From assembly GCA_001636495.1 (NCBI GenBank), contig KV440964.1, forward strand, positions 1,194,666 to 1,258,665: a DNA stretch of 64,000 nucleotides. The letters are read 5' to 3'. Position 1 is the stretch's first letter. Each line of letters starts with the position of its first letter. Below, piece by piece: positions 63,919 through 64,000 of the stretch. A program made the position numbers and the translations under genes. Origin of the DNA: Sutcliffiella horikoshii (GTDB lineage Bacteria > Bacillota > Bacilli > Bacillales > Bacillaceae_I). The notes beneath the pieces are model-generated. The model ran no database searches and had not been told where the DNA came from. It saw nothing but the letters and a program-made list of their open reading frames with translations.

Positions 63919-64000
63919 TGGAAACAAGCGCAATTATCATGATGGTTGTCGGTATTGTCATCATTTGGGGTGGCCTTGCAGGAAGTATCTTGTGGGCAGT
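63918..64000 (+). CDS. NSS transporter small subunit (MetS-like), cut by window end
   Basis: An ATG at 63918 overlaps the stop of the large subunit (TAATG) and has AAGGAGGTC 8 nt upstream. The 27 visible residues, METSAIIMMVVGIVIIWGG then LAGSILWA, form a single membrane helix typical of the methionine/alanine-import NSS small subunit, usually 30-40 residues. The end lies outside the window. Confidence 0.85.
   Translation, partial: METSAIIMMVVGIVIIWGGLAGSILWA

Overview
The window comes from a low-GC, Gram-positive, spore-forming bacterium of the Bacillaceae (Bacillus in the broad sense). Evidence: strong AGGAGG-type ribosome sites, frequent GTG and TTG starts, Fur, FadR, CcpA and PhoP type sites, SAM and lysine riboswitches, CotF-type coat proteins, and long stretches collinear with Bacillus subtilis (yrkD-J, fadMNAE, yusI-gcvH-yusG-F-E-D-metNPQ, yurZ-sufCDSUB, yunF-D-C). 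I cannot name the species from sequence alone.

Layout. 1-4 kb: two sugar-phosphate isomerases (the first cut by the window edge) and a convergent GH35 beta-galactosidase. 4.6-9.5 kb: a sulfide/persulfide operon with a CstR-like repressor, two TusA domains, a DsrE protein, four rhodanese domains, a metallo-beta-lactamase and a TauE exporter, controlled by an array of seven operators. 9.5-16.4 kb: one gene for a giant 20-repeat protein with no visible export signal. 16.5-22 kb: an M50 protease, a YueD-like reductase and a large YhcR-like secreted nuclease/nucleotidase behind a PhoP box. 22-27.3 kb: a Fur-controlled hydroxamate-type siderophore uptake cluster. 27.3-29 kb: a lipoprotein and two coat proteins. 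29-36.3 kb: fadM, a small yuzL gene and fadNAE. 36.3-45.6 kb: an Fnr-type regulator, yusI, gcvH, yusG/F/E/D, an MFS transporter, a lipid kinase and the SAM-riboswitch-controlled metNPQ operon. 46.4-51.6 kb: sufCDSUB. 51.8-53.5 kb: an IS3-family element. 53.6-55.7 kb: two membrane proteins and an array of palindromic repeats. 55.8-59.8 kb: yunF/D/C and an HD-GYP phosphodiesterase. 60-64 kb: a lysine riboswitch with an NhaC-type carrier, then an NSS-family amino-acid symporter with its tiny partner subunit, cut by the window edge.

The most unusual content is between genes. (1) Eight copies or derivatives of an interspersed repeat of about 125 bp, in both orientations, whose paired arms differ in sequence from copy to copy yet stay complementary; this covariation points to a selected RNA or single-stranded DNA fold. 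Two copies lie inside the fad operon and one inside the yrk operon. (2) A 49-bp operator module (T7 tract, 10 bp, then ATACCC-N4-GGGTAT) repeated three times before yrkI and reused before yrkH. (3) Degenerate tandem arrays of 20-22 bp period with a different core in each place; one was split by the IS element, and removing the element restores the 21-bp phase exactly. (4) Four and a half tandem 52-bp units, each a hairpin.
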